Below, in pieces: positions 11,652 to 52,859 of a stretch of DNA of 64,000 bases (the first letter of the stretch is position 1; every line of letters begins with the position of its first letter). Both the position numbers and the translations under genes were made by a program. Location of the stretch: the NCBI GenBank assembly GCA_016584305.1, contig JACEEZ010022664.1, forward strand, positions 97,591 through 161,590, given 5' to 3'. This stretch comes from Chionoecetes opilio. Lineage: Eukaryota; Arthropoda; Malacostraca; Decapoda; Majidae. The notes under the pieces were generated by a model. The model was given only the letters and a program-made list of their open reading frames with translations. It was not told the origin of the DNA and made no database searches.

Positions 11652-14542
11652 ATGGCAGCCAGCACGCCAAGCAAACGCTCCGCCCCGGACTCCACTTCTC
11701 ATCGTCCTGCCAAGAAAGGACACTGGTCGCAGGGCCTTCTAGAGTCCATGAACGATCCCAACCTCATCGTAGAATCGGATGAGCGGATCGTTATCATCAA
11801 GGACAAGTATCCAAAGGTAAAAAACATAAGTTAGTGAAACGGTGCAGTGATGGCTTGGCAACGACAGGCGGATTGTGGCCTCTGTTGTGCCCGCGATACG
11901 GACTGATTTGCTGGTGTGTGTTCCGCGGTGGACGGGCGGGTGTGCCTTGACGCTACGCCCCCACCCATGACAGCCCCATGTCACCCCTCTAGGTGCCAGG
12001 GGTGCCTAGAACAACACTCCGGTTATTATGTGGCGAATTTGTGTTAGAGATGATATGTAGTATATGACAGTTTATTGAAGATTTGTGGACATAGAAGCTA
12101 TTAATAATAATGATAATAATAATAATAACACTCCGGGTATTATGTGGCGAATTTGTGTTATAGATGGTATGTAGTATATGACTTTATTGAAGATTTGTGG
12201 ACATAGAAGCTATTAATAATAATGATAATAATAATAAGAACACTCCTGGTATTATGTGGGGAATTTATGTTATAGATGATTATGTAGTAAATGACTTAAT
12301 TGAAGATTTGTGAACATAGAAGCTATTAGACACAATGTCAGGTGTAGCTGAGTAGAAATGGTTTATGTCACGTGATCCATGCATTATAACAAATCACTCT
12401 ATGTTTAGTCACGCCACCTGTCTGCAGTAATTGATGACACACAGTAAGATGTATGCAAGCCAATGTGCCATGTAGGTAGGGATACTGACTGATAATAACA
12501 TGAGTGACATGACAAATAGTGACGCGAGACGCTTGACTGTGTAGATAAAGGAGTTTTATTTACAGGCTCGCTATCACTTCTTGGTCATCCCCAAAATCAA
12601 TGTCCCCAACTTGAAGGCGCTCAAGAGGGAACAAAGTGAGCTGCTGCGGTACATGCAAGACCAGTCCTGCCTTCTGGCCTCCAAATACCCGCTCGTGGAA
12701 TTCAGGTGAGCCTAATCCCTACACTGAACCCCAGTTATAATAATAATAATAATTTTATTATCGCCCGGAGGCATAGACAAAAAAAAGCAACAACAACAAG
12801 ACAAAGAGTTAACTTAAGTACTAGAGCAAACCAAAAAACAGAAAATACATAATATAGGCACATTAGGGGACATAGTATCAAAGTGCATATAGTAGTACGA
12901 CATAGGGTATACAGACATCGACACTTATGCATATCAGTAATTTTCATGTAGTTAAAAATGTTTGTAAATTCTGAGCGTGCAGAATAATATAATGCAATAA
13001 ATCTGGTAAAGTTAAATATGACATGTCAACTATTCGTGTAGATTCTTATGTAGTCTTGCAGGTAACCCCAAGAAATGGAGACTCATTTTACTCTTCATGC
13101 AAAGGGAACTGCAATGATTTCTCCATGAAGTAGATTCATAAGTAAAATCATGTAGAATATTAATTATTCTTATAAGCAAAGATTAACCATAAATTGTGCA
13201 TTATTATTGGTGCTATGCTACTGCAAGGATGATTTTACCTGGCCAGCACCCCATCCTTGCCCACAGGTACGGTTACCATGCCATCCCTAGCCTGTCCCAG
13301 CTACACCTGCACATGATCAGCCAAGACTTTGACTCCCCGTGTCTCAAAACCAAACGACACTGGAACTCGTTCAACACAAAGTACTTCCTGGACAGTGCAG
13401 GTAATACATGCTTCTCTGCCCAAGAGTAATGACAAAAATACTTGATTTGCTTCCTTTTGACATGATCTGTACATGTATGCTTGCCTGTGTCAAACTTATG
13501 AACCTCGTGGTGGTTTTCTATATTGCAGAATCTATTGTGCACGTTTAAATATCAGATTGTTGTAAAGGTTTGCTGGATGATTATGCATTATTGTATGGCA
13601 ATGGTTCATACGCCATATATAATAAGAATTTAGTATTTGTATAAGTATTCTTATGATCAAAGACTGAGTAAATTAACCAGTTAATCATTACAAATCTAAA
13701 ACAGTCATGTCTTAAGTTCAAGTGTTGAGAGACCAGTAAAGGCTAACATATGTTATATAAATGGACAGATCAACAATGAAATATTTTTCTCAGAATACAT
13801 ATTGTTTGGTGGTCTATGTGAAAGAATAGAGTATGTACGATGATGTCATGGGAATTCATACCATTGGGTTGTACAGGTATAATCACCCTGCTCACCACTA
13901 ATGACTGCTGCTGCTGCTGCATGGTTCACACCCAGGGTCTGGAGGCAGGCACAGGGGCGCAGCGCTCCAACAAATTTAATTGTTTGCCCTCTATATCAAA
14001 TGATATGCAAATTAACAGAGCATGTGTATTATTGATTTTTTTCAGCATTAGGCATGTTAGAAGTATGGACATGTCCTGTCTTGTCTCCTCATGTCCTGCT
14101 CATAAAAAGAATGCCATCAGCATACACTAAGTAACATCTAACCAAATATCTTAGTTTTTTCTATAATTTTATGTTGGCCCCAGTCATAACTTATCTTATT
14201 TTTGTGAGAGAAAAAAAAAAAAATATAATAATAATAAAAAAAAATGTATTTGAGATCCGGGGCTATTCATAAAACATTCGGGGCTATAGCCCCCAATGCC
14301 CAGGCCTAACTACGCCCCTGGATCATGAGAGCAATGTTAAACTGCCCGTCATGAACTGAGCCTAACACCCAACCCTTGCAGATGTGATCCGGTGCCTGGA
14401 GGAGCGAGGCATGGTGATAACCATGACGCCCATTGCGGGGGAGAAGCTGCTAGATCAGCCCCTCAAGTGCCATAAATGCATCTATTCCCCACAGAACATA
14501 CCCAAACTGAAGCAGCATCTCTTCAAACACGCAAATAATTGA
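11652..14542 (+). CDS. APTX: Aprataxin, short form without an FHA domain, 199 aa, 4 coding exons
   Basis: Aprataxin removes AMP from the 5' ends of abortive ligation products in nuclear and mitochondrial DNA repair. Coding exons are 11652-11816, 12566-12705, 13267-13400 and 14382-14542; all introns are GT-AG and phases match, giving 199 codons plus TGA. The HIT domain covers about residues 25-130, with GYHAIPS (His106) and LHLHMIS (His115, His117), then the aprataxin signature QDFDSPCLK and HWNSFNT. A C-terminal C2H2 zinc finger has Cys176, Cys179, His192 and His196 (C-x2-C-x12-H-x3-H). There is no N-terminal FHA domain, unlike the vertebrate protein. The first residue of the HIT triad (SHVHLH in human, from memory) is Gln here, a position I recall as also non-His in yeast. 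The start at 11652 is the ATG that gives MAASTPSK; an in-frame ATG upstream adds only low-complexity residues. The gene is convergent with POLR3D. Confidence 0.94.
12010..12330. repeat. Three tandem copies of about 115 bp in APTX intron 1
   Basis: Each copy contains CACTCC, TATTATGTGGCGAATTTGTG, GTAGTATATGAC, TTGAAGATTTGTGGACATAG and, in the first two, an (AAT)n end. Confidence 0.9.
12738..12846 (-). mobile_element. Reverse-oriented retroelement 3' end in APTX intron 2
   Basis: An (AAT)n run is followed by ATTATCGCCCGGAGGCATAG and a poly-A block, then ACAAAGAGTTAACTTAAGTA. This is the reverse complement of the element at 4930-5028. Confidence 0.65.
13951..14322. mobile_element. hAT-like terminal motifs in APTX intron 3
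   Basis: CAGGGGCGCAGCGCTCC on the left and CCTAACTACGCCCCTG on the right give opposing CAGGGGCG-type ends about 370 bp apart, with a short GGGGCTATAGCCCC palindrome near the right end. The flanking 8-mers do not match, so one end may be coincidental. Weak call. Confidence 0.35.
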
Positions 14543-15555
14543 GATCTGATCAGTACTGTGTTGCCTGTGGAGGAAACATTGTGTGCTTCCTAGCTTCCTA
14601 ACTCCCAGTTACCAGTATTCTAAGACACACGGGAAGCGTTATGCATTCATTGCCTGTCAACAGTTGTAACACATTACTTGCCTTGTTTGTTCATGTCCAA
14701 ATATTTACTTTTGTAATCATGCTAGTATTTTGATATAACGTGATCTACATTTTACACCAACTATTATATAAATATTTTTCATTGATATGGCTTTCCTTTA
14801 CTAAGCCACACCATTCTATTGGTCTACTCTACACCTCACTATTTGTAAATTTCTCGAAATGTGTGGAACAAGAGAGTAGGTAGGTAGGGCAAGAGTATTT
14901 GGTCTAGATGGAATGAATGCAGTCTACAACATTAGTTACGTTGGTGTATTGAGTTGTAAAGGTGACATGAGGAACTGACTCATACAAGCCAATGAAGTGT
15001 TTAAGTAAATATTTTTGGACTAAGATGGGGGTTTATTTTTAGAAATGATGGACTGTCAAATTTTCTCAACATGGACAATGAACCACATGTGTGTTTCTTT
15101 GAAAAATTATCATCCTTGAATGGTTCACATTTCTAGCTTTTGGTGCATTATGTTTGTTATATGATATGCAGTAAGGATGATGCGTGGAGTAAGCTTAAAA
15201 CGTAATTAAGGTTGGTCTTGCAGTGTCCATATTGTGTACAGCTGCAGGTTTCTCGGCATTAGTCCCATCAACACAAATACATGATATATAACTATAGTTC
15301 CTATGATGTTAATTTATCATTGAATCCAAACTAGAAATCTGACTACTTGGTGCATTTATAGCGTAGGCAGGTGAGAGAAAAAGAAATATTATGTTGCAAA
15401 ATGTAGTCCATTTGAATGATGAAGAGGAAGAAATTTTTGTTCCTCTACCATCTTGTTATGCATAATTTAATACTGTTGTACCTCCTGTATGATCGAATAT
15501 TTTTCAAGTTTTGTTACTGTATATACAAGTAAAATAAACATGATAATCAAGGAAT
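14543..15555 (+). other. APTX 3'UTR
   Basis: A/T-rich sequence following the TGA stop, with no further coding signal. It runs to the AATAAA near 15533. The length is inferred from the first good poly(A) signal, not from transcript data. Confidence 0.6.
15533..15538 (+). terminator. Poly(A) signal AATAAA for APTX
   Basis: The hexamer lies about 990 bases after the APTX stop codon and about 245 bases before the expected end of the convergent POLR3D transcript. Confidence 0.55.
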
Positions 15556-15783
15556 CATGACCAACATTTGCTCTACTTCATTTTACCATTCTTGGTGAAC
15601 TTCAGTGACAAGACAAGACACTCAGGAGCAGTCATCACAAAGGGGAACTGAAAACTACTCTAATCTCAACTGTCAGCTTTTACCATTCATTATGAAGCAT
15701 TATTATCTTTTAAACTGGCTGAAAATCAAGCAATTTTAGATTGTTCTCATCCTGATAATCAAAGTTGACGGGGCATAAATATA

Positions 15784-15789
15784 TTTATT
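15784..15789 (-). terminator. Poly(A) signal (AATAAA on minus strand) for POLR3D
   Basis: TTTATT on the plus strand lies about 425 bases downstream of the POLR3D stop codon. Together with the APTX signal it places the two 3' ends roughly 200-250 bases apart. Confidence 0.45.
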
Positions 15790-16213
15790 GATACAACCCA
15801 TACTCATCCACTCGTATGTTTCCCTTCCATTCATATCTCATACATTATCAAAGACTACAAGATTTATATACAATCAATCTATTCCCTAATTACTTTTTAC
15901 AATACAAAACTTTGAATCAAAGTTTGGGGCATATAAAATGGATTCCCCAAGAAGTCATCTCTTCAAGACAACGCACAGATCCTCTGAGCCTCGCGTCCAG
16001 CAGAAGTCCTGACTTGTTAAGGCTCAATGAGCAAACCATCAGCAACAGTTAGCACCCAACACACATACATCACAAAACAGCATTTCATACACACTAATGT
16101 ACAAAAAGTAAAGAGAAGAGGTCTTTCACAATATCAAACCATTATAAAAAATAAACTTTAAAGCTTTTTTCACAACACAACAACAACATTAAAAGCCTGA
16201 GGCCCGGCCGCTG

Positions 16214-19200
16214 CTAAGTTTTCATCTGCTTGACAAGTTCCTCGAGGTCAGGCGTGCACACCAGCCGATGACCCACGTGACCCAGCACCGTCAGGGCCCC
16301 AGTCTTGGCTTCTTGGTCAACATCCACATTCACCACATCCTGAGCACCAAAACAACAGTTACTCAATCTCCCAATCACAGCAACAAAGAAAACTCAGCTT
16401 AACTAGACTGCTCAGGAATGTTCTTAACCCCTTGAGACCCAGAACGTAATTTCCATTGTAATTTAGTACCATTAGACGATTTTTAGTAAATATAATCAAT
16501 ATTTTATAGTATGACCCGTTTAATATCCTTGTCCACTAGCTAATTTGGTATATTCAGTTACTTTTCCTAATTTTATGGCTAACAACAGACAATTTATTTT
16601 ATAGCAAACGAAAGAACGGCGTGAAGGGGTTAACCTTCCACATAATATGATGATGAAGCAACTACCATCAGTCTCATATTGTAGTTGCATTTGGCGTTAA
16701 AATGATGTACTAAATACTCATACCATACAATCTAATAGTGAAACCTGACTTAGTGATATAAGCATGAACAAATTTAGATACATCAAAATGTGAGGGTCCG
16801 AGGAGCGAGAGGAACGGTGAGGGTCCGATTTCTATGCTAAAAACAAAGTCCTATTCTATGATAACACAGTCTGTTTGCTTACCTGCAGGAAGCCCACTTG
16901 TGTTCCTTTATTAACCGCCAGTTTGTGGTTCCCCAGCCACAGCTCCACCTTGCCAGACTTGTACACCTTGATAGTGCCAATCTTGCCCTCAGGTAAGGTG
17001 TTCACGGTGCAGTACTGAGGGCCGGCTTTCTTCTCCTCCTCTTCAGGTTCCTGGCCAAATCACATTTTTACATATATGTACTACATACATTAACCCAACA
17101 TGCGCAAAACTACACTGTGCCAATGACAATACAAACATAAGAAGTGTGCTTGCATCATTTTGTCAGCTAAGCTCTGGTCTCTTCCCCTTTACAACTCATC
17201 TGTCACAAGCCAGTCAACAGGAATGGCCTATCCCAAAGAAGTTTAATGTGAAAATTGCACTAGAGTGTACCACAAAAATTATCTAAACTTGTGTTATAGC
17301 TCACCGTGCTGCCAGAAGCCTTTTGTTGCTGCTGCTGCTGCTGCTGCGGCTGTGAGTAGGTCACATTAGGTTCTTGTTTGACCTCTGGAGGATGACTTGG
17401 AAGGGAATTGGGCAGCTAGGAAGAAAAACAACATCAAAATATGTAAATCCGTGAAGGGCAGAGGTCATAAGGTCATTCTAGATATCTAGACAGACTGGCT
17501 ATTTATATCTGTAGCTAAATTTGTTATTTCACAATCTTGTTTCTACAAAAAACCATGGGAGGAAGTAACCTGTGAAAACAAAAATTTAACGGGCATAAGC
17601 ATCAACCACAAAAACTTTTATAAAAATACACACACACTCCCTCCATCACTGATGTGAGTGAAGGGATCTGCAACTACTCTGATAGCATGAATTTCTGTGT
17701 CTTTGGTTCTACATACCTGGAAGAACATAAATTCCTCATGTTTTCCAGACAAGAGTTGAGCCACTGAGAGTTCCTGGACTATTCCTGGCGTTGGCAGACC
17801 ACCTTTCAGTGACATCTTCCTGTCCATCATCTGCAAGGACCAATTTGCCTTTTTGTGACTTTCAGACACATACAGAAACCTTTATCATCAGCCAGACAAG
17901 AAATATGTCCAAAGAAATGCATTACAACGTCACCTAAACAGCAGTTATGTACTGCGTGCATAATCAGTGTAGGTCTTTGATTTAACACACACACACTACT
18001 GTACCTACCTTTGTTTCTGGTACAGGTGCAGCTGTTTTTGCCTCTTCAGTGTGATCTCCTGGTTCCGCTTTTACTGTGAATAAGCAAATAATCATTGTTG
18101 AGAATATTCTTGTCACTGGCAATAAGTTTTGTAATGCATCAGTCATGTGATTTTTTTTAGACATTTCTGATAACCTGACTTTTACTACATATAATACTAG
18201 TAGCTAAAGGATAACCAAGATAATGTAAAGGTTACTATGACTATTTTCAACCAAGAAATAGACTAACAGTATGTTAATGCAACAGCAGTTTTACACCAAC
18301 CTTCAAGTTTCTCCAAAGTTGAGTTTGAACCAGCTACTGACTTCACATCCCCCTCCTCCTTGAACCCTCGTCCACCCTCCTTGAACCCTTGTCCACAGCT
18401 GAGCAGAGGCAGCTGCACCGGGAAGAGGTCCTCCTCCCCAGGTTGCCCCATTATATAATCAGGGTCGTCGATAAAATCATCTCGTAGAATTTCTTTCAGT
18501 TTCTGATCTTCGTGTTCCTGGAATACAATGCTGATGTAAGAATGCATCACAGCAGACTGACCAGACAGCTTTCATGCTCACCCTATGGCCTTGATCTCTT
18601 ACCATAAATGCAAGGCAGGAATTCAAGAGACGTCACATAGATACAAAAAAAGGTTTTATTGGCCTTGTTGTCATCGTTGTTCTCTCAACTTTACCAGACC
18701 ATGAGATCTGATGACCTTAAGAAAATCCCACTCCTTTCGTAGGGCTATATAGGTACTATAGGTAGAACATTTGGAAAACTTATTTCATTCAATGCTGACA
18801 TATGCCTGCATAAAAAAACCTACAATGATGAAGACAAAATGATGACTCACTTTTGGGCAATCAAAGCTACTAATAATTACCTTGTCAATATTGTTGACTG
18901 CATCTAAGTTGAGTACAGGTTTGTGCACATAGCCAGCCTCCCCAGACTTCCCTGTGCCTCCACCACCACCACCTCCTCGACCAAAACCACCATAGCCGCC
19001 GCCTGTCCCACGTCTCTGGCCAATACTGGATAAGCCAATTCCTGTGGAAAACCATCAAAAACATAACTGCCAAAGCTGTGCCAATATAGTTACAACCTGC
19101 TGAAACATGTTTATTATTCTTGTAGTAATCAGCAAGAAGTCAAGGAGTAGAGATCTAGTGGAGGGCAATGTGTGGGTTGGTTACCTTCGCCAAACAGTGA

Positions 19201-19848
19201 GCCGGTGGTCTGGATGTACTCCTTGGCTCGGCCGCGCCCCCGCCCTCCCTCCTTCTTGATATTCTTGTCACGCCGTTTTGTTGCCTTCTCAGAATGAGTT
19301 TCACTGTAAGTAGAAGACAAAACCAAAGCTTCCTGAATGTCTTCATATCAATGAAATTATAAAATTAACCAAATTTTTGTCAAATTTTACAAAGAGGAGC
19401 AGAAGCTCACGGTAATTTTCACTGATTTTTCATCCTTACACCAAAACTATGAAGGAATTATCCTATATTCTATACAAAAATAAAATTTCATAACATGTGC
19501 AAATAAAGGCACCAGTTTCATTCACCAAAATACTTCTTCCTTTGAGATAACATTGTTAACTCTTTAACAATTAAAGAAGCATCTAATTAAGGCACTGACA
19601 ACTTACTACGAGTTATCTACTTTTTCTCTTCTCGAAGGAATGTTTGGCAAGAAGGTTTTTCTGGTCCTGGTCATAAGAGAGGGCTTGACCAGGGCAGTGG
19701 TGGTGGCAGACAGGGTCAGGTCACGGGGTGCCCGGAAGGTGGGTAGCCGGGTGGACGTTGTCCCCCCGCTGGAGCCGGCGGGTGACCCCCGGCCGGCACC
19801 CTGACCTTTGCTGGGAGTTGGGTTGCCTGTCCCATTCTGCTCAGCCAT
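16214..19848 (-). CDS. POLR3D: DNA-directed RNA polymerase III subunit RPC4, 440 aa, 9 coding exons
   Basis: RPC4 pairs with RPC5 as the TFIIF-like subcomplex of Pol III, acting in initiation, termination and reinitiation. Coding exons, read leftwards, are 19607-19848, 19185-19303, 18881-19041, 18301-18517, 18009-18073, 17717-17830, 17305-17415, 16883-17050 and 16214-16339. All phases match and total 441 codons including TAG. The N-terminus is Gly/Ser/Pro-rich. Residues around 95-120 carry the basic GGRGRGRAKEY block followed by TGSLFGEG, as in family members. Exon 3 adds a Gly-rich run. Exons 8-9 (residues 344-440) form the conserved C-terminal RPC4 domain, with GKIGTIKVYKSGKVELWLG and HRLVCTPDLEELV near the end. 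Exon 7 carries a CAG-encoded Gln run of about 8. The exon 1 donor at GTAAGT near 19606 was chosen because the earlier GT would put a stop at the junction. A TTTACAG just before the ATG suggests a 5'UTR intron. Confidence 0.94.
16424..16633. mobile_element. piggyBac-like MITE of about 210 bp (TTAA-flanked) in POLR3D intron 8
   Basis: It is flanked by TTAA and has ends CCCCTTGAGACCC and GTGAAGGGG. The interior is shared with copies at 29522, 30080, 32484, 40120, 59623 and 63578 (GAACGTAATTTCCATTG, TTTTATGGCTAACAACAGAC). TTAA targets with CCC/GGG ends are typical of piggyBac-derived MITEs. No transposase is present. Confidence 0.8.
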
Positions 19849-19859
19849 TTGTACACTGT

Positions 19860-20445
19860 AAAGCAACACTGTGTTACTAATGCTGTGGAAAAACTAGGTA
19901 GTGTAGATCTGGAAAGAAAAACATTTGAATAGGCATGCAAATGAGAAGATAACAAGAATTACAATATATAAGAAATAAGATACCACCAAGGGGAGGGCAT
20001 TGTAAAGAGTACATTTTCATTATTGGTTAACACTTTTTTAGGACGAAACTTAGTTTTTCTGAATTGTTTTGATGAATTTCAAATGAATCTGACACTCGTT
20101 TATACCAATAAAACATTTTTTTTTTTACCTCCTCTCTAAGTTTGAATATATACTAGGGATTTCTGCCAAAAAACTGATCACAGACTAATTCAAAACATAT
20201 AAACTCATTATAAAAAAAATATTTGTAATCGAAAATGACCGAATTACGATAGTGAAGCAGCAACATAGCGCCTGTTTTAACTTTTTAAGTTGAGTGCAAC
20301 CCGCCCTGCTCTGCCCTGCCACACTAAAATCCCGTTTCACTTCCTACTGCAGTAATGTTGTAGTTTTTTTCTTTGTTATTCATATATGAAACAATCCCCA
20401 CATGTAAACTAATCTAATTTAACCGTACCGTCTATGGTACCGTTG
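19860..20445. other. Upstream region of POLR3D, no gene seen
   Basis: Probable 5'UTR or promoter side of POLR3D. A/T-rich, with no recognisable coding sequence or clear core-promoter motif. Confidence 0.4.
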
Positions 20446-20932
20446 ACGGTACTGTAGATAACACTTTAGTCGCCACCTGTCCTAACGTCGCCAGGCGCAT
20501 ATTACGAATTATAGCATCACTACTGATTTATATGTGCCACTGAAGATGATACACAGTAGTTTATATCATGACTATAATCTACCCTGTTTCAGTGTTGTTT
20601 TATGTTTTGTATCTGCAAGTATTTACGGTTTCAAATTTCACTACTCGTTTTTTTCGGGCGACGACGACGGCGGGAGGACACTCTAAACATAAACACTAGC
20701 TGGCGACCTTAGTTTAGCCCGTTATCAACGTCGCCACTCGGTTATATTTTTGTAATTTGTTCATTTGTAGCCATAATATGACACAGATGCAGACACAAAA
20801 TGACACTCTCCAGATAGCCCCTTCTAACTTTCCTGAAATCATAGATATAGAAATGTAAGTATTAACGCTACCACACGTCTGTACATCGAAAAGAAACGTT
20901 GTCCTGGCGACTTTAGTGTTATCTACGGTAGT
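20446..20932. mobile_element. MITE of about 485 bp with TACCGTAGATAACA-type inverted ends
   Basis: The left end CTGTAGATAACACTTTAGTC is mirrored on the right by GACTTTAGTGTTATCTACGG. A second, nearly full copy lies in the opposite orientation at 31439-31920, with shared interior such as TTTTTTCGGGCGACGACGACGG. Fragments occur at 23055-23101 and 24325-24422. Superfamily unknown. Confidence 0.8.
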
Positions 20933-21504
20933 GAGACCTAAGGGCTGGAAAGATCTCTAGAATTTTACCGAATCTAATCCCTGGATACCGTATTGCACCC
21001 AGCCAGCGTGTTGTAAACAATGAGACGCTGATCACGTGACGCGGCAGTGGTGCTTTCTTCTTCTTCTTCTTGTGACCTATTCTGCTTATTATCGCTTTGT
21101 AGGTCGTCTGTCAAGCTCGAGGTCGAACTTGACGCGAACATATCTTCCTTCGATCTTTGCCACTCTGCAACCCTTTCTTTCCCTGCCACCTGTGGGGAGA
21201 GAAGGGGCACAACAGGGCAGTATATACACAGACATAAGTCACTCCTATCAACTACCCTCCTATACGTCTTCTACATTCCCACGCAATCTTTTTTCCCAAG
21301 CCTGCTTTAAAAACACCTTAGTTATTTCTATTATTTTCCTTCTCTCTTCATTACTCCCACCAAGGATATTAGAAAGATGTCTCTCTCTCTCTCTGCATTG
21401 TTCTCCTTTTCTGTTATCTCCCTTCCTCCTCTATCCATCCTCTACTCTCCTCCTCTTCCTCCTTCTCCTCCCGACCAATTAAATTATTATAAATACTGAT
21501 TAGG

Positions 21505-22495
21505 TGGGGTTCACACTACACGTTTTTTCTGTCCGTGTCTACGTGGGCGTAGCGATGAGTGACGTCACAGTGACGTCGCCCCGCGACTCCAGCCGAGGCC
21601 ACCGAGATGACATCTCGGTGGCCTCGCTCGAGACCACCGAGAGACATCATGAAATCGGGTAAATTACCCGATTTCATGATGTTATTTATTTAGTTAACGC
21701 TACTTTATGCATGGTTCTAATTCATTTATCAGAAAAGGAAATATATCAATGGAAAGCTAATTAAATTTCGCTTCTATTGACATTCTCCATGTAAAAAGTT
21801 TTTCACAAAATATTAAATGGCGAAAAGTTTATGTTCATGCATATTTCTTGAAAGTCTCATAATGGCATTTCTTTAGTGTGTTTTACGGTTTTTTATTTGA
21901 TAATATTATAGAACAAACATTTCCGAAGATAACAGTATATATTTTATACTGATAAACATATATTAGGTAGGAAATTACCCGATTTCATGATTTTTTATAT
22001 TTACTTAACGCTAATTTATGCATGCCGCTAATTCATTTATCACTAAACGAAATATATCAATGGAAAGCTAATTAAACTCCGCTTCTATTGATATTCTACA
22101 TGTAAAATGTTTGCGAGCAAAATATTAAATGGCGAAGAGTTTAAGTTAATGCATATTTCTTGAAAGTCTCATAATGGCATTTTCTTTGTGTATTTTACGG
22201 TTTTTTATTTGATAATATTATAGAACAAACATTTCCGAAGATAACAGTATGTCTTTTATACTGATAAACATTATATTAGGTAGGTAAACATGTACGGGGA
22301 GCGGAGCGGGTGCTATCCTTATGGTGTGACGTCACGGGTGATCCACCAGGCCTTATCATCTCGGTGGCCACGCCTCGCTCCAGCAGTCCCGTAGAAAGGA
22401 GCTCCGAATAATGTGAGCTGGGACGTGCGTCTCTCAAGGTCAGTGACGTCATCACTGCTTCAGCAATGTGGTCGCGGGGAGCCTCTGGTTCACAT
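21505..22495. mobile_element. Composite fold-back region containing two tandem copies of about 315 bp
   Basis: It opens with GGTTCACACTACACG and ends near GGTTCACATTAG, with several TGACGTCA motifs and two perfect hairpins: GAGGCCACCGAGATG/CATCTCGGTGGCCTC near 21594 and CATCATGAAATCGGGTAA/TTACCCGATTTCATGATG near 21646. Inside, a unit starting ACCCGATTTCATGAT is tandemly duplicated (about 21664-21977 and 21978-22290; shared GGAAAGCTAATTAAA, ATGCATATTTCTTGAAAGTC). No coding sequence. Confidence 0.65.
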
Positions 22496-22781
22496 TAGAG
22501 TACCTATATTATATATATATATATATATCTATAATAATATAAGCGAAAGTGTGTCTGTGTGTGTGTGTCTGTGTGTCTGTGTGTGTGTCCGCGATAGGTG
22601 CCGCCCCCAGTGCCCCAATCCCATCATATGGCACAGTTTTGGAACCGGGTCGACCGGGGGCACATTTTAAGCCCACTTATGAGATGACCCGATCACTTTT
22701 TCTTCTTTTTTTTAGTAGCCTATTAGCGAGAATTGTGAAGAACAAAAAGTGGGTTGCGAGAATTGAGGAAACCTTGATGTA

Positions 22782-23040
22782 GGGTGATGGGTAATGGGTG
22801 AGTGAATGGGTGGGGTGATGGGTAATGGGTGTGGGGTGATGGGTGAGTAAATGGGTGGGGGTAGATGGGTGATGGGTGATGGGTGATGGGTGAGGGAATA
22901 GGTGGGGGGTGATGGGTAATGGGTGAGTGAATGGGTGTGTGGTGATGGTTAATGGGTGAGTGAATGGGTGTATGGTGATGGGTAATGGGTGAGTGAATGG
23001 GTGGGGGGTGATGGGTAATGGGTGAGTGAATGGGTGGGGG
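22782..23040. repeat. G-rich minisatellite (GGGTGATGGGTAATGGGTGA)
   Basis: Irregular GGGTGATGGGTAATGGGTGA units with GTGAATGGGTGGGG connectors repeat over about 260 bases. The His/Pro-rich reverse frames are translation artefacts. Confidence 0.9.
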
Positions 23041-23100
23041 GAATACATACATTTCTACTTCCATGATTTCAGGAAAGTTAGAAGGGGCTATCTAGAGAGT

Positions 23101-23135
23101 CTGTGTTTGGTGGGCCAAAGGCCCACCAAACACAG
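23101..23135. repeat. Perfect 16-bp-stem hairpin
   Basis: CTGTGTTTGGTGGGCC, loop AAA, then the exact reverse complement GGCCCACCAAACACAG. Confidence 0.9.
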
Positions 23136-23225
23136 GTGGTGGGCCGAAGAAGGCCCACCAATTAATAGCCCTCCGCAGGAGCTAGCCAAAAAGTCCGCCC
23201 GGAGGGCGGCTTTGCGGCTAGTCTA

Positions 23226-23508
23226 AAGCCCGGTTCCCACCTTCCCGCTTGTACGGCCGCCGTACAACAACAAAGACGTCACAATGACGTCACAAGAAAG
23301 TCTACCGCACCGCCGTACCGCTGTACGGCCGCCGTACAAAGTTAAATTCAAGCCATCTCTTCAACTCGGCGGTGTCCGCTCGAGCGGAGTTGCCAACTGT
23401 GCCCAGTTACCACAAATACCACTCAAGCGGTGATGATGGTGACGTCATTGTTGAGCGGTGTTGTTGTAAGACGGCCGTTCAAGCGGGCTGATGGGAACCG
23501 GCTTACAT
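23226..23508. mobile_element. Fold-back MITE of about 280 bp with CCGGTTCCCA ends
   Basis: CCCGGTTCCCACCTTCCCGCTTG on the left is imperfectly mirrored by CAAGCGGGCTGATGGGAACCGG on the right. The interior has TGTACGGCCGCCGTACA palindromes. Non-coding. Confidence 0.65.
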
Positions 23509-23574
23509 ATAGATACCCTAGTTCACATTACACAGGCAGGGAGTGACGTCACTGTGACGTTTACACTGTGAGTC

Positions 23575-23692
23575 ACTGATGACAAGACGCACGTATAGAC
23601 TACGTCCAGCAAAAACGTGAATAAGGCGGGGTTCACACTACCTACACGTTTTTGCTGATCGTAGTCTACGTGCGTCTTGTTATCGTAATCGT
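23575..23692. mobile_element. Inverted repeat around GGGTTCACACTA
   Basis: ACAAGACGCACGTATAGACTACG at 23582 and its near-complement CGTAGTCTACGTGCGTCTTGT at 23660 flank AAAAACGTGAATAAGGCGGG. It resembles the left end at 21505, so it may be a solo end of the same family. Confidence 0.55.
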
Positions 23693-23869
23693 AAGAATTA
23701 GAGTAATAAAATTAGAGTAAACTGGTCCATGAGTGACTATCCTTGGGTGCCACCTCAGATTGGCCAACATCTGACAGGGTGAAAACAATCTGTACCTAGA
23801 ATTCTGTAGACTCTCCCAAGATTTTAATGAATAATAATCATAGTATTTCCTTGCCTCCTTGCCCTATAT

Positions 23870-52840
<28,971 letters not shown>

Positions 52841-52859
52841 TAACACCCTCACCACTACA

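Noticed and set aside
21036..21482. 148-residue frame with a hydrophobic, signal-peptide-like start
   Set aside because: Low-complexity Leu/Ser from pyrimidine-rich DNA; no splice partners or family features.
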